Shown here: positions 1 to 7,706 of the stretch, piece after piece
Layout: every line of letters begins with the position of its first letter
Position numbering within the stretch: the first letter of the stretch is position 1
DNA from: Thiobacillus sp. SCUT-2
GTDB lineage: Bacteria; Pseudomonadota; Gammaproteobacteria; Burkholderiales; Thiobacillaceae
NCBI RefSeq assembly: GCF_035621355.1
Contig: NZ_CP141769.1
Coordinates: forward strand, 2,170,001 to 2,234,000
Direction: 5' to 3'
DNA: 64,000 nt
Notes under the pieces: generated by a model
Database searches by the model: none
Told to the model about the DNA's origin: nothing
What the model saw: only the letters and a program-made list of their open reading frames with translations
Position numbers and translations under genes: made by a program

Positions 1-254
1 AGCCTCGCCTCGTCGGCGATCGCGTCAGCCTGGACGTCACGCCGGTCCAGCAGGTCATTTCGGCGACGGACCCTCGCGTGGTCGCCGGGCAGCAGATGCA
101 CGTCACGCTCACCGGCAGGCTGGGCGAATGGATCGAGGTCGGCGGCGGCGAAACGGACGACGCGCAGCGCGACCGTGCCCTCGCCTACTCGCGTGCCACC
201 GACACCCGGCAGGCCCAGCGCGTCTGGCTGAAAGTCGAACTGGTCGACGAGTGA
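1..254 (+). CDS. C-terminal end of a secretin/NolW-like protein (5' partial)
   Basis: An open frame enters from the left edge and ends at a TGA at 252-254, giving 83 residues without a start. The visible part is beta-strand-rich, with a GDRVSLDVTP stretch, a TGRLGEWIEVGG segment and a final RVWLKVELVDE strand. That style resembles the end of short secretin or NolW-type proteins found as stand-alone genes in betaproteobacteria. The family call is from memory of such sequences and is weak; the reading frame is convincing. It converges on the RlmN-like gene with 75 bp between them. Confidence 0.5.
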   Translation, partial: PRLVGDRVSLDVTPVQQVISATDPRVVAGQQMHVTLTGRLGEWIEVGGGETDDAQRDRALAYSRATDTRQAQRVWLKVELVDE

Positions 255-329
255 GCGCAGGCCCGAAGCGCGGCAGCAGCGGCCTGGCGAAGACAAATCA
301 GCCGGGCCCAGGCAGGCGCGGACGCCCCC

Positions 330-1367
330 TCAGAGCGGGCCGTGCAGCTTCGATGACTCGACGTCCAGTACGCGCGCCCGCAACTGGCCGCAGCCGCCCT
401 CGACGTCCTGCCCCGCGGAGTGGCGGAGCTTGGTCAGCACGCCGCGCAGGTGGAGCGCGCGCGCCATCGCGGCGGCGCGCTCCCAGCTCGGGCGGCGGAA
501 GCCGTCGCCCGAACCTCCCTCGACGCTGTTGTAGGGAATCAGGTTCATCACCGCGTACTTGCCGGCCAGCAGGCGTGCGATGCCTTCGAGCTCCGCCTCG
601 CTGTCGTTGACGCCTTCGAGCAGCGTCCACTGGACCTGGATCGGATAGCCGCTGCGGCGCGCGTAGGCCTCGCCGAGTTCGACCAGTTCCTCCGGCGCGA
701 TGTCGGGCGCCTTCGGCAGCAGGCGGCGACGCAGCGCGTGATCGGTGGTGTGCAGCGAGAGCGCCAGCGCCGGCTTCACCTTCGATTGCGGGAGCCGCTC
801 GAACACGCGCCTGTCGCCCACGGTCGAGAACACCAGGTTCTTGTGGCCGATGCCGCCCTCGATCCCCAGAAGCTCGATCGCCTCGAGCACGTTGTCGAGG
901 TTGTGGGCCGGCTCGCCCATGCCCATGAACACCACCTTCTTCACCGGCCGCCGGCGCCTGGCCAGCACCACCTGGGCGACGATCTCCGCGCTCGTGAGCT
1001 GGCGCAAGAGGCCCGCGCGGCCGGTCATGCAGAACACGCAGCCCACCGCGCAGCCGACCTGCGTCGACACGCACACGCCGTCGCGCGGCAGCAGCACGCT
1101 CTCCACCGTCTGGCCGTCGGCCAGCCGCACCAGGAGGCGCGCCGAGCCGTCCTCGCCGGGGTGCTCGGAATGCACCCGCGCCAGGCCGCCCAGTTCGGCG
1201 AAGAGGCCGGGCAGCGCGTCACGCACCGCCAAGGGCAGGAAATCGTCAGCGCGCCGACGCTTGTTGTCGAGCGAACGCACCTGAACCCACGCCCGCAGCA
1301 CGCGACCTTCGTGGCAGGGCGCGGCGCCGAGGTCGCGGAGACGTTGACGGAGTTGCGGGAGTCGCAT
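330..1367 (-). CDS. RlmN/Cfr-family radical SAM RNA methyltransferase
   Basis: A 345-aa radical SAM protein of the RlmN/Cfr family, which methylates adenine C2 or C8 in 23S rRNA and, for RlmN, some tRNAs. The cluster motif CAVGCVFC (CxxxCxxC) is visible. The cysteine seven residues before it (GVCVSTQVG) and the C-terminal cysteine in VEGGCGQLRA match the two catalytic cysteines of RlmN. GMGEP, the SAM-binding region, is present. The start at 1367 (MRLPQLRQ) is chosen because the upstream extension is low-complexity and would run into the toxin gene region. It is shorter than E. coli RlmN (384 aa), mostly at the N-terminus, so it may be a paralogue rather than RlmN itself. Confidence 0.85.
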   Translation of the reverse strand: MRLPQLRQRLRDLGAAPCHEGRVLRAWVQVRSLDNKRRRADDFLPLAVRDALPGLFAELGGLARVHSEHPGEDGSARLLVRLADGQTVESVLLPRDGVCVSTQVGCAVGCVFCMTGRAGLLRQLTSAEIVAQVVLARRRRPVKKVVFMGMGEPAHNLDNVLEAIELLGIEGGIGHKNLVFSTVGDRRVFERLPQSKVKPALALSLHTTDHALRRRLLPKAPDIAPEELVELGEAYARRSGYPIQVQWTLLEGVNDSEAELEGIARLLAGKYAVMNLIPYNSVEGGSGDGFRRPSWERAAAMARALHLRGVLTKLRHSAGQDVEGGCGQLRARVLDVESSKLHGPL

Positions 1368-1449
1368 GGCGGGCCGGATGGTAGCACGGGGACCGGGAGC
1401 CGCCCGGGGCACGGCGCCGTTCCAGCATTGCCGCTGGCTTTGCGCGATG

Positions 1450-1743
1450 TCAGCCATCGAATCCGCCCTCACGCTGATGACGCACGGCGAGCACGATCGC
1501 CACGTCGCGTTCGACATCGAATCTGTAAAGCGCCACGTAGCCTGTGCGCCCGCGCGAAATCAGCAGTTCACGGTAGCCGTGTTCCGCTGGCCGGCCGACG
1601 AGCGGATGCTCCTTGAGGATGCGCAGCCCGCCGAACAGCAACTGGGCCGTCGCCGCGGCGGCATCGGGGTCCGATTCGATCAGGAAGGCGGTGAGGCGCT
1701 CGACGTCCTGCAGGGCATGCGGCGCAAAGACAAGGCGCGCCAC
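1450..1743 (-). CDS. RelE/ParE-family toxin
   Basis: A 97-aa RelE/ParE-superfamily protein starting VARLVFAPHALQDVERLTAFL from a GTG at 1741-1743. The order is an N-terminal helical hairpin, then the typical HPLVGRPAE loop and strands ELLISRGRTGYVALYRF and VAIVLAVRHQ. ParE-type toxins poison gyrase and RelE-type toxins cleave ribosome-bound mRNA; this sequence looks more ParE-like because the RelE catalytic set is not obvious. The GTG lies 4 nt beyond the antitoxin stop, which fits translational coupling. A longer upstream frame exists but overlaps the antitoxin and reads as non-coding. Confidence 0.82.
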   Translation of the reverse strand: MARLVFAPHALQDVERLTAFLIESDPDAAAATAQLLFGGLRILKEHPLVGRPAEHGYRELLISRGRTGYVALYRFDVERDVAIVLAVRHQREGGFDG

Positions 1744-1747
1744 GGGC

Positions 1748-2026
1748 TCAGAGCTTGACGGCCTTGGGGCGCCTGGCGCGCTTGCCGGCGAGCGTGTCCT
1801 GCAGATAGCAGAACACCGCGTCGGCATCGTAGACAACGCCGTATTCGGCAACGTCCTGCTCCGCTCTCACCGCCGCGTCGACGAAGGCGCGCCGCCGCTC
1901 CGCCAGCGCGGTCTGCGCGGCCAGTGCGTCGACCATGAAGGCATGCGGCGTCTTGCCGGCATCGGCCGCAACGGCAGCGATGCGTTCCTTCAGATCGTCG
2001 GGGAGTTTGAGGGTGGTGGTCGACAT
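1748..2026 (-). CDS. Ribbon-helix-helix antitoxin
   Basis: A 92-aa protein beginning MSTTTLKLPDDLKERIAAVAADAGKTPHAFM, a classic ribbon-helix-helix (CopG/Arc) DNA-binding N-terminus: a short strand followed by two helices. The C-terminal half is an acidic, helical toxin-binding tail ending in basic KRARRPKAVKL. Start 2026 is chosen because the RHH strand normally begins within a few residues of the initiator. It sits immediately upstream of the RelE/ParE toxin with a 4-nt gap, forming a type II toxin-antitoxin operon that is normally autorepressed by the complex. Confidence 0.82.
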   Translation of the reverse strand: MSTTTLKLPDDLKERIAAVAADAGKTPHAFMVDALAAQTALAERRRAFVDAAVRAEQDVAEYGVVYDADAVFCYLQDTLAGKRARRPKAVKL

Positions 2027-2119
2027 CGGCTGTGCCTCGGCTGCAGGTGACACCAAGGTAGCACCCTGCGCCTGCAACGTCAATGCAAGGTTGGCCCCGC
2101 CACCTCCCGTTCAAGCCGG

Positions 2120-3028
2120 CTACTCGGCACCGGCATGCGCCCGCACCGCATTGCGGCCCGCCGCCTTGGCGTCGTACAGCGCCGCATCGGCCCGGCGCAC
2201 GATGTCGTCGATGCCGGTGTCGCGCGGGTGGCAGCGGCACAGCCCCGCGCTCGTCGACAGACTGACGCTGCCGTCCGGCGTCTGGACGCGCACGCGATTC
2301 ACTTCTTCGCGAATCTTCTCGGCCAGCACCATCGCCTCGTCGGGCGGCGTGGCCGGCAGCAGCACCCGGAATTCGTCGCCCCCCGCCCGGGCCAGGATGT
2401 CCTGCTCGCGCAGATTGGCCCGGACCGCCTGAACGAAGCTGCGCAGCGCTTCGTCGCCCGCCTCGTGGCCGAACGTGTCGTTGATCTGCTTGAAGCGGTC
2501 GAGGTCGAGCACCAGCAGCGAGAACGCCGCACCCGTGCGCTTGAAGCGCGCGAACTCCTGGTCGGCCAGTTCGTAGAAGGTGCGCAGGTTGACCGCACCG
2601 GTCAGGAAATCCTCCCGCGCCGCCAGGGCGAGTTCGTTCTCCAGGTTCTTGCGCGCGGTGATGTCGAGGATCACCCCCGAGATGCCGTCGGGTTCGCCGT
2701 CCGCGCGGTAGAACACCGACTTGTAGAAGATGACGTCGTGGACGTTGCCGTCGGCATAGCGCACGTTGGTCTCGTAGGTCTGCATCCCGCCGGCGGCCAG
2801 CAGCTCGCGGTCGGCGCGCTCGTAGATGGCGGCAAGCTCGGGCGGCGCGACGTCACGGACCGTCGCGCCGACGATCTTCGCGCGCGGCAGGCCGATATAG
2901 CTCTCGAACGCGCGGTTGCAGGCGATGTAGCGGCAGTCCGCGTCCTTGATGAAGATCGGACTCGGCAGCATGTCGATCGCGTTCTGGATCCGCCGGAGCA
3001 TGTCCGGGTCGGTTTGCTCGTCTGTCAA
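2120..3028 (-). CDS. PAS-GGDEF diguanylate cyclase
   Basis: A cytoplasmic protein with an N-terminal PAS domain ([25 protein letters not shown] through [10 protein letters not shown]) and a C-terminal GGDEF domain. The active-site motif is intact (ARAGGDEF) and is preceded by an inhibitory I-site, REQD, at the standard five-residue distance. It should therefore make c-di-GMP from GTP and be feedback-inhibited. No membrane segment is seen. The start is uncertain: TTG at 3028 has a GGGGAGG sequence about 10 nt upstream, GTG at 3037 lies too close to it, and ATG at 3001 has no evident Shine-Dalgarno. It is divergent from the cold-shock gene. Confidence 0.85.
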   Translation of the reverse strand: MTDEQTDPDMLRRIQNAIDMLPSPIFIKDADCRYIACNRAFESYIGLPRAKIVGATVRDVAPPELAAIYERADRELLAAGGMQTYETNVRYADGNVHDVIFYKSVFYRADGEPDGISGVILDITARKNLENELALAAREDFLTGAVNLRTFYELADQEFARFKRTGAAFSLLVLDLDRFKQINDTFGHEAGDEALRSFVQAVRANLREQDILARAGGDEFRVLLPATPPDEAMVLAEKIREEVNRVRVQTPDGSVSLSTSAGLCRCHPRDTGIDDIVRRADAALYDAKAAGRNAVRAHAGAE

Positions 3029-3173
3029 TTCCCCCACGCCTCCCCTTTTTTTCTTCCGCCTCGCGCGCAAACGCGGCGTCCGCCGCGCAACGCCGGCCTT
3101 CGCCATCGCGCCGGGGCGTCCGACGATTTTATCGCAGCGCCGCCGTCGCTTCGGCACTGCACACAAATTGTGC

Positions 3174-3202
3174 TTGCATGCGCGCGACAATCAGCGCATA
3201 GT
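3174..3202 (+). promoter_or_regulatory. Sigma70-like promoter of the cold-shock gene
   Basis: TTGCAT at 3174-3179 and CATAGT at 3197-3202 are separated by 17 bp and point toward the cold-shock gene. Transcription would start near 3209, leaving an untranslated leader of about 138 nt, similar to the long leaders known for cspA mRNAs. Predicted by eye only. Confidence 0.45.
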
Positions 3203-3292
3203 CCGGTCAGCGACTTTCAAGTAGTCCTGTTGTTGTCTGGTTCTCTCCTGCGTCCTGCAGGTTTCTCCTTCATCACCTGCTGTCTTGACCGT

Positions 3293-3318
3293 CGTCCCCA
3301 ATGGGGGCACGTCCCCCT
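3293..3318 (+). promoter_or_regulatory. Competing hairpins in the cold-shock leader
   Basis: The GGGGG at 3303-3307 can pair upstream with CCCC at 3296-3299 across an AAT loop (six pairs including one GU and an outer G-C), or downstream with CCCCC at 3313-3317 across a CACGT loop (five pairs). The two structures exclude each other and lie 30-50 nt upstream of the cold-shock start codon, as a conformational RNA switch would need. No function has been shown. Confidence 0.4.
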
Positions 3319-3346
3319 GCATTCAATTTTTTCAGGATATACAGAC

Positions 3347-3553
3347 ATGGCAACAGGTACCGTGAAGTGGTTCAACGATTCCAAGGGCTTCGGCTTCATC
3401 ACCCCGGAAAGCGGCGGCGATGATCTCTTCGCCCATTTCTCCGCGATCCAGGGCCAGGGCTTCAAGACCCTGACCGAAGGTCAGCGCGTCAGCTTCGACG
3501 TCACCGCCGGCCCCAAGGGCCAGCAGGCGTCGAACATCCGCGCCGCCGATTGA
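3347..3553 (+). CDS. Cold-shock protein (CspA family)
   Basis: A 68-aa single cold-shock domain beginning [14 protein letters not shown]. Both nucleic-acid motifs are present: RNP1 as KGFGFI and RNP2 as DLFAHF. It binds single-stranded DNA and RNA and acts as an RNA chaperone. The Shine-Dalgarno AGGA lies nine bases before the ATG. A long leader with alternative hairpins precedes it and a strong rho-independent terminator follows, so it is probably monocistronic. Which paralogue (CspA, CspD or other) cannot be told from sequence alone. Confidence 0.95.
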   Translation: MATGTVKWFNDSKGFGFITPESGGDDLFAHFSAIQGQGFKTLTEGQRVSFDVTAGPKGQQASNIRAAD

Positions 3554-3634
3554 GCCGCCAGGCAGGCACGCCGTGCCTGCCGCGCGATCAAGGGTCGTCG
3601 CGCCGGGCCTGCGCCCGCTGCGCCGTCCCTCCGG

Positions 3635-3666
3635 AAAGCCCGGCACCTCGCCGGGCTTTTTCTTTT
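3635..3666 (+). terminator. Rho-independent terminator after the cold-shock gene
   Basis: The stem GCCCGGC / GCCGGGC with an ACCTC loop is followed by TTTTTCTTTT. Flanking A and T bases extend the stem. It separates the cold-shock gene from infA. Confidence 0.88.
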
Positions 3667-3692
3667 CATCGATTTCCCCCGGAGATGCCCTC

Positions 3693-3956
3693 ATGGCAAA
3701 AGAAGAACTGCTGGAAATGCGCGGCGTGGTCAACGAAGTGCTGCCCGATTCCCGCTTCCGCGTCACCCTCGACAACGGCCACTGCCTCGTCGCCTACACG
3801 GCGGGGAAGATGCGCAAGCACCACATCCGCATCATCGCCGGCGACAAGGTTTCGCTCGAGATGTCGCCCTACGATCTCAGCAAGGGCCGCATCACCTTCC
3901 GCCACATCGAAGGCCGCAGCGGCCCCGCCCCCGCACAGCCGCGCCGCAAGCACTGA
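3693..3956 (+). CDS. infA: Translation initiation factor IF-1
   Basis: An 87-aa S1/OB-fold protein beginning [24 protein letters not shown] and containing the IF-1 signature [24 protein letters not shown]. It binds the ribosomal A site during initiation. It is about 15 residues longer than E. coli IF-1 because of a basic, proline-rich tail (APAQPRRKH), as in second infA copies of betaproteobacteria outside the ribosomal protein operon. The Shine-Dalgarno CGGAG lies nine bases before the ATG. Its position behind a cold-shock gene suggests, by inference, a role in cold adaptation of translation. Confidence 0.93.
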   Translation: MAKEELLEMRGVVNEVLPDSRFRVTLDNGHCLVAYTAGKMRKHHIRIIAGDKVSLEMSPYDLSKGRITFRHIEGRSGPAPAQPRRKH

Positions 3957-4016
3957 TCCCACCCTGCCCGGCCATCGCGCCGCAACCGCCGCGGCTGCCC
4001 GGCTCCCGGCGATTCC

Positions 4017-4916
4017 TCATTCGCCCCGGGACGCCGGCAGGCTCACCAGGACGGCGCCGCCTTCCTTCTTGTCGACCACCAGCGCGCCCTTCCTGTGCGC
4101 GTCGTCGAGGATCTTGCCGAACGCGCCGTAGCCGTACTGCGACTCGCTGAAGCCCGGGTGGACCCGCTTGATCGTGCTCTTGATCAGCGAAGCCGACATC
4201 GCGCCCTCGCCGCCGCGCTCCGCGACCAGCTGCTCCAGCGTGCTCACCACGATGTCGATCGCGCGAGCCTTCCTGTCTTCCGGGCCCGGCTCGGCCGGCG
4301 CGGCCGCCTCGTCGGCCACCTGCGGCCGCCCCCGGCGCCGGCTGGCCGGGGCCTTGCCGGGCGCTTCGACCGCCGCGGCTTCCTTCGCCGCAGCCGGCTT
4401 CTCGGGCGCAGGCTTCTTCGCCGCCTTGCGCGGCGCCGGCTTCGCCTGCACCAGGTCCTCGTAGAAGATGAACTCGTCGCAGTTGGAAATCAGCAGCGAC
4501 GACGCCGAACCGCGCACCCCGATGCCGATCACGCTCTTGCCGTTTTCCTTCAGCTTGGAAATCAGTGGCGAGAAATCGGAATCGCCGCTGATGATCACGA
4601 AGGCGTCGATGTGCGACTTCGTGTAGCAGAGGTCGAGCGCGTCGACCACCATGCGGATGTCCGCCGAGTTCTTGCCCGACTGCCGCAGGTGCGGGATCTC
4701 GATCAGCTCGAACGCCGCCTCGTGCAGGTCGCGCTTGTAGTCCTTGTAGCGGTCCCAGTCGCAGTAGGCCTTCTTCACCACGATGCTGCCCTTGAGCAGC
4801 AGCCGCTCGAGCACGGGGCGAATCTTGAAGTCGGGAAAGTTGCCTTCCCTGAGCCCGATCGCGACGTTCTCGAAATCGCAGAAGACGGCAAAATTGTGTG
4901 TCTCGGGTACGGCCAT
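4017..4916 (-). CDS. NYN-domain protein with C-terminal OST-HTH/LOTUS domain
   Basis: A 299-aa protein. Residues about 8-150 form a NYN (PIN-like) nuclease domain with the acidic positions visible in FCDFENVA, DIRMVVDALDL and IISGDSDF. Residues about 155-220 are an alanine-, proline- and lysine-rich linker. Residues about 225-299 match an OST-HTH/LOTUS RNA-binding domain (SASLIKSTIKRVHPGFSES, then the GYGAFGKILDDA helix). NYN-LOTUS proteins are thought to be RNA-acting nucleases, but bacterial substrates are unknown. A strong AGGGGGAA Shine-Dalgarno precedes the ATG. A second protein of the same architecture lies at 16210-16920. Confidence 0.88.
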   Translation of the reverse strand: MAVPETHNFAVFCDFENVAIGLREGNFPDFKIRPVLERLLLKGSIVVKKAYCDWDRYKDYKRDLHEAAFELIEIPHLRQSGKNSADIRMVVDALDLCYTKSHIDAFVIISGDSDFSPLISKLKENGKSVIGIGVRGSASSLLISNCDEFIFYEDLVQAKPAPRKAAKKPAPEKPAAAKEAAAVEAPGKAPASRRRGRPQVADEAAAPAEPGPEDRKARAIDIVVSTLEQLVAERGGEGAMSASLIKSTIKRVHPGFSESQYGYGAFGKILDDAHRKGALVVDKKEGGAVLVSLPASRGE

Positions 4917-5063
4917 GGTCGGTTCCCCCTGATGTCCTGGCGTTCACTTTAGCCGCAAACGCCGGATTTCGGCGGCCGGCCGTGCAGACGCAGGGCCGGC
5001 CCCGCCGCGTTTGACCGGATAATGCGGGGAATCCACGCGCAACCCGACAGAGGAAAACCCGCC

Positions 5064-5432
5064 ATGCCCTTCATCCGGATCTTCCCCCTGCAGGAAACCG
5101 AAGCCGTCCGGCCCGAGGACTTCGGCCGCGGCAACCCGGCGCGCTGCCACGCCGAGCGCCGCATCGACGCCCGCGAGATCTGGCTCGCCCTCGGCCAGAT
5201 CGCCGCCTGGGAGGAATGCCCGCTCTACCTCATCTGCGCCGCCGAGCCCAACGGCCTGGTCAACGGCATCCGCATCCGCCTCGCCGACGGCGGCACGCTG
5301 GTGGTGCCGGACGATCCGGAGGACGAAGAACTGGGCTTTGCCGCCGCGCTGGAGCAGGCGGCCGGCGGGCGGATCGCGGAAATGGGCTACTCGCGCTATC
5401 TGGGCGAGTTGACGCGGGCGAAGCTGATTTGA
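5064..5432 (+). CDS. Conserved-looking acidic protein of unknown function
   Basis: A 122-aa soluble protein starting MPFIRIFPLQETEAVRPEDFG, with an AGGAAAA Shine-Dalgarno before the ATG at 5064. It contains EIWLALGQIAAWEECPLYLICAAEPNG and an acidic VVPDDPEDEELGF segment. No signal peptide or membrane helix is visible and I do not recognise the family. Codon usage matches the core genome. It is divergent from the first NYN-LOTUS gene across 147 bp and convergent with the PEP-CTERM-like gene. Confidence 0.7.
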   Translation: MPFIRIFPLQETEAVRPEDFGRGNPARCHAERRIDAREIWLALGQIAAWEECPLYLICAAEPNGLVNGIRIRLADGGTLVVPDDPEDEELGFAAALEQAAGGRIAEMGYSRYLGELTRAKLI

Positions 5433-5454
5433 GCGAATGCCTTCTCGGAAGCGG

Positions 5455-5497
5455 ATGAAGAATCAATCGAGCGCGGCTCGTTTGATTCCGCCTTCAT
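5455..5497. terminator. Long inverted repeat between convergent genes, probable bidirectional terminator
   Basis: GAATCAA-T-CGAGC at 5460-5472 pairs with GCTCG-T-TTGATTC at 5476-5488 around a GCG loop, with one T-T mismatch. Outer bases ATGAAG and CTTCAT extend it after a bulge. No clear T-run follows, so intrinsic termination is likely but unproven. Confidence 0.5.
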
Positions 5498-5524
5498 GCG
5501 CGCGCCGCCTGGGTGGCCAGCGAC

Positions 5525-6076
5525 TCATGCAATGGCGGGCCGTCTCGTGGTGCGGAACGCCATGAACAGAAGGCCCGGCAAAACGAGCGAAAGCGTTGCG
5601 GGCGCCGGAACGGGAGACACGGCTGCAAAGCTTGCAGTCGTCGAGACGACCGACAGATCCGGCAACCCGAGGACCCTGTCGTCGGCATCGTAGATGAATC
5701 CGGACCCGGAACTGTAGAGGATGCCCGGCTGAAAACCGGCCGAGCCCAGCGGGTAATCGAGATACTGCAAATCAGCGAGCGAATGGGTAAACGCCGGGAT
5801 GAACGAGTTGCCCGAGTAGGAGATTTGGTAGCCGGTAACCTCGCCCGCTGCGAAACTAATGTGCCCGTCGTGGTTGAGATCCTCTCCCTCGAAGAAGCCC
5901 GAGACCACCCCGCCCGGATACCACGGCGTCGACCCGATCCCCCATACGTACGGGCTGAAACTCCACCCCGGCTGATTGATTGAATACGTCATCGGCGCTG
6001 CGCCAGCGAAGCCGGGGGAAAAAGCCATCCAGGCCATGGCGACAAGTAGACCACGACACACGTGCATTATTTTCAT
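5525..6076 (-). CDS. PEP-CTERM-like sorted surface/secreted protein
   Basis: A 183-aa protein with an N-terminal signal peptide (MKIMHVCRGLLVAMAWMAFSPGFAGA). The body is rich in Gly, Ser, Tyr and Pro and carries an EGEDLNHDGHISFAAGEVTGY motif. The C-terminus has the architecture of a PEP-CTERM exosortase signal: SPVPAPATLSLVLPGLLF, then a basic TTRR tail. The usual PEP motif reads PAP here. PEP-CTERM proteins are processed by exosortases and exported with exopolysaccharide; no exosortase gene is in the window. Start 6076 has a strong GGAGGAAGG Shine-Dalgarno. Base composition is a little less GC-rich than neighbours. Confidence 0.78.
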   Translation of the reverse strand: MKIMHVCRGLLVAMAWMAFSPGFAGAAPMTYSINQPGWSFSPYVWGIGSTPWYPGGVVSGFFEGEDLNHDGHISFAAGEVTGYQISYSGNSFIPAFTHSLADLQYLDYPLGSAGFQPGILYSSGSGFIYDADDRVLGLPDLSVVSTTASFAAVSPVPAPATLSLVLPGLLFMAFRTTRRPAIA

Positions 6077-6487
6077 ACCTTCCTCCCCCCAGGGTATTCG
6101 TTCTGTCTTGTTCGAGTCGCTGCCGGCGATCGACAGCCACCGGCCGTCAAAAGCAAGAGCCGTTCCCCCAATTCGCGCAGCGCGCCAACTCCTTGTTGCG
6201 GTGAGGAAATTATTCGGGAGACGAGAGGGTCGCCCCTCGTATGTGTAAAGGATGTCGACACGGTTCATTGAGTCTGTGCCGGCCCGATTTGTTTCGGTGT
6301 TCGCACACCGCTCGGTGGCCGGGTCCTGCAAAGCAACATTCTCACGCCCCGTTTCATCGATTCATCTCGGAAGAACGTCACCTCGACACGGGCGAGGAAC
6401 GCGGTCTTGCAAAACTGACCCGGACGGCTTGCGGCGGCGTGCCGCGGCCTTTAAGGTTGCATTGCCATCCTTGATCGGAGAACCCGC
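6077..6487. other. Non-coding stretch between divergent genes
   Basis: About 410 bp without a convincing gene on either strand. It should carry the promoters of the PEP-CTERM-like gene (minus) and the small membrane protein (plus). The one distinct sequence element is GTGTAAAGGATGTCGACA at 6243-6260, ending in the 8-bp palindrome TGTCGACA. I found no convincing -24/-12 or -35/-10 pair. Confidence 0.5.
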
Positions 6488-6844
6488 ATGATCCTTGCCG
6501 CAATCCTCCTGTTCGGCCTGGCGGTGGCGCTGGGCCTATGGCTCGTCGTTCTGGGCGTGCGCCATCGACGCAGTTCGCGGCCCCTGGCGGCGGCGCACGC
6601 CGGCGTCGCCGTGCTCGGCCTCGGCCTGCTGGCGAAGCAGATCTCCGGCGGGCCTGTCCAGATGCTGGTCAACGACGCGGCGCTGCTGTTCGTGCTGGCC
6701 CTGTCGGGCGGGCTGGTGATGCTGGCCCTGCGCATCGGCAATCGCGAACATCGCTCGCCGCCCCCGATGATGGGCGTCGGCCTGCACGCGGCCATGGCGC
6801 TGTCGGCGCTGCTGCTCCTGGTGCTGGGGTACGCGCATCGCTGA
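6488..6844 (+). CDS. Small integral membrane protein, unknown function
   Basis: A 118-aa protein with four predicted membrane segments, roughly residues 2-22, 33-50, 60-81 and 96-115, separated by short basic loops (RHRRSSR and RIGNREHRS). A CGGAG Shine-Dalgarno lies seven bases before the ATG. It is not assigned to a family. It precedes a secreted protein and another four-helix membrane protein on the same strand, possibly one transcription unit. Confidence 0.65.
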   Translation: MILAAILLFGLAVALGLWLVVLGVRHRRSSRPLAAAHAGVAVLGLGLLAKQISGGPVQMLVNDAALLFVLALSGGLVMLALRIGNREHRSPPPMMGVGLHAAMALSALLLLVLGYAHR

Positions 6845-6947
6845 GTCCTTCGGCGCTCGGCCATGCAGACCGGGGGCTGCCCCATTGTTGTTACTATTGG
6901 CACTGGCCAACGACCGTGTTTCTCAATTCACCGAAAAGGAGCGCAAC

Positions 6948-7292
6948 GTGAACGCACGACAACTCATTGCCAGCCTGGGGCTCATGCTCGTCGCCGCAGT
7001 TCCTTCGACTGGTTTTGCACAGGGCAAGGCGGTGATCACGTCGCCCGCGGATGGCGCCACCCTGGACGGGATGAGCGAGAACCGCGTCGCCTACGAGGTG
7101 GTGTACGGCCCGCGCGGCGATCACGCCCACCTCTACGTCGACAACAAGGAGGTGGCGATATTGCGCAAGGCCAAGGGCAGCTACTTGCTGGAAACCCTGT
7201 CATCCGGCAAGCACAGTCTGTGCGTCAAGGTGGTGAACAAGGCCCACGTGCCCATCGGCATCGAGCAGTGCATCCAGGTCACGGTGGACTAG
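6948..7292 (+). CDS. Small periplasmic protein, unknown function
   Basis: A 114-aa protein from a GTG at 6948 with AAAAGGA seven bases upstream. It has a signal peptide ending near VPSTGFA-QG, then an Ig-like beta-sandwich-looking body (VITSPADGATL, VAYEVVYGPRGDHAHLYVDNKEVAIL, GKHSLCVKVVNKAHVPIG). Two cysteines could form a disulfide in the periplasm. The HAHLYVD pattern recalls small periplasmic domains whose histidines may bind metal, but no function is assigned. The next gene begins 3 bp after its stop, so the two are surely cotranscribed. Confidence 0.72.
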   Translation: MNARQLIASLGLMLVAAVPSTGFAQGKAVITSPADGATLDGMSENRVAYEVVYGPRGDHAHLYVDNKEVAILRKAKGSYLLETLSSGKHSLCVKVVNKAHVPIGIEQCIQVTVD

Positions 7293-7295
7293 GCC

Positions 7296-7706
7296 GTGTC
7301 ACCGGAAAACCTCGCCTATGCCCTGACCCAGGTGGTGCACAACTTCGGCGCCGTCGCCGTGCTGGGGGGCGCGGCATTCGCGCTGTGGCCCGCGCCCCGG
7401 CTCGAAGCCGGGCGCGCATTCGCCTGGCTGATCCTGGCTGCCTGGGCCGCGCAGCTTGCCAGCGGCGGCGTGTTCGGTCTCGTCAGCTACCACTACTACG
7501 GCGAGACGCCGGATCTGAGCAGCGTCGCCATGACGGCCCTGGTCGTCAAGATCACCGCGGCGGTCGCGGGCGTGCTGCTGTCCGCCCGCGTTCTCCTGCG
7601 CGGCCGGCAATGGCGCCCCGATGCGATGAAACGCACCTTCCAGGGCCTGGCTGCGCTGGGTGCGGTGGCGCTGACGGCTGCCGCCTTCCTGCGCTGGTTT
7701 TCCTGA
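7296..7706 (+). CDS. Four-helix membrane protein coupled to the periplasmic protein
   Basis: A 136-aa protein from a GTG at 7296, three bases after the preceding stop. Four hydrophobic helices are visible: about residues 14-32, 44-66, 77-98 and 113-133. Histidines near the membrane (VVHNFGAV, VSYHYYGE) are arranged as in b-type haem or copper-handling membrane proteins such as the CopD/YncJ group, but the match is only general. With the upstream exported protein it may form a two-component metal or redox module; this is inference. Confidence 0.62.
   Translation: MSPENLAYALTQVVHNFGAVAVLGGAAFALWPAPRLEAGRAFAWLILAAWAAQLASGGVFGLVSYHYYGETPDLSSVAMTALVVKITAAVAGVLLSARVLLRGRQWRPDAMKRTFQGLAALGAVALTAAAFLRWFS

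Noticed and set aside
6077-6487. Sigma54 promoter for the PEP-CTERM-like gene
   Set aside because: A TTGGCGC..TGC match on the minus strand has the wrong spacing between GG and GC.
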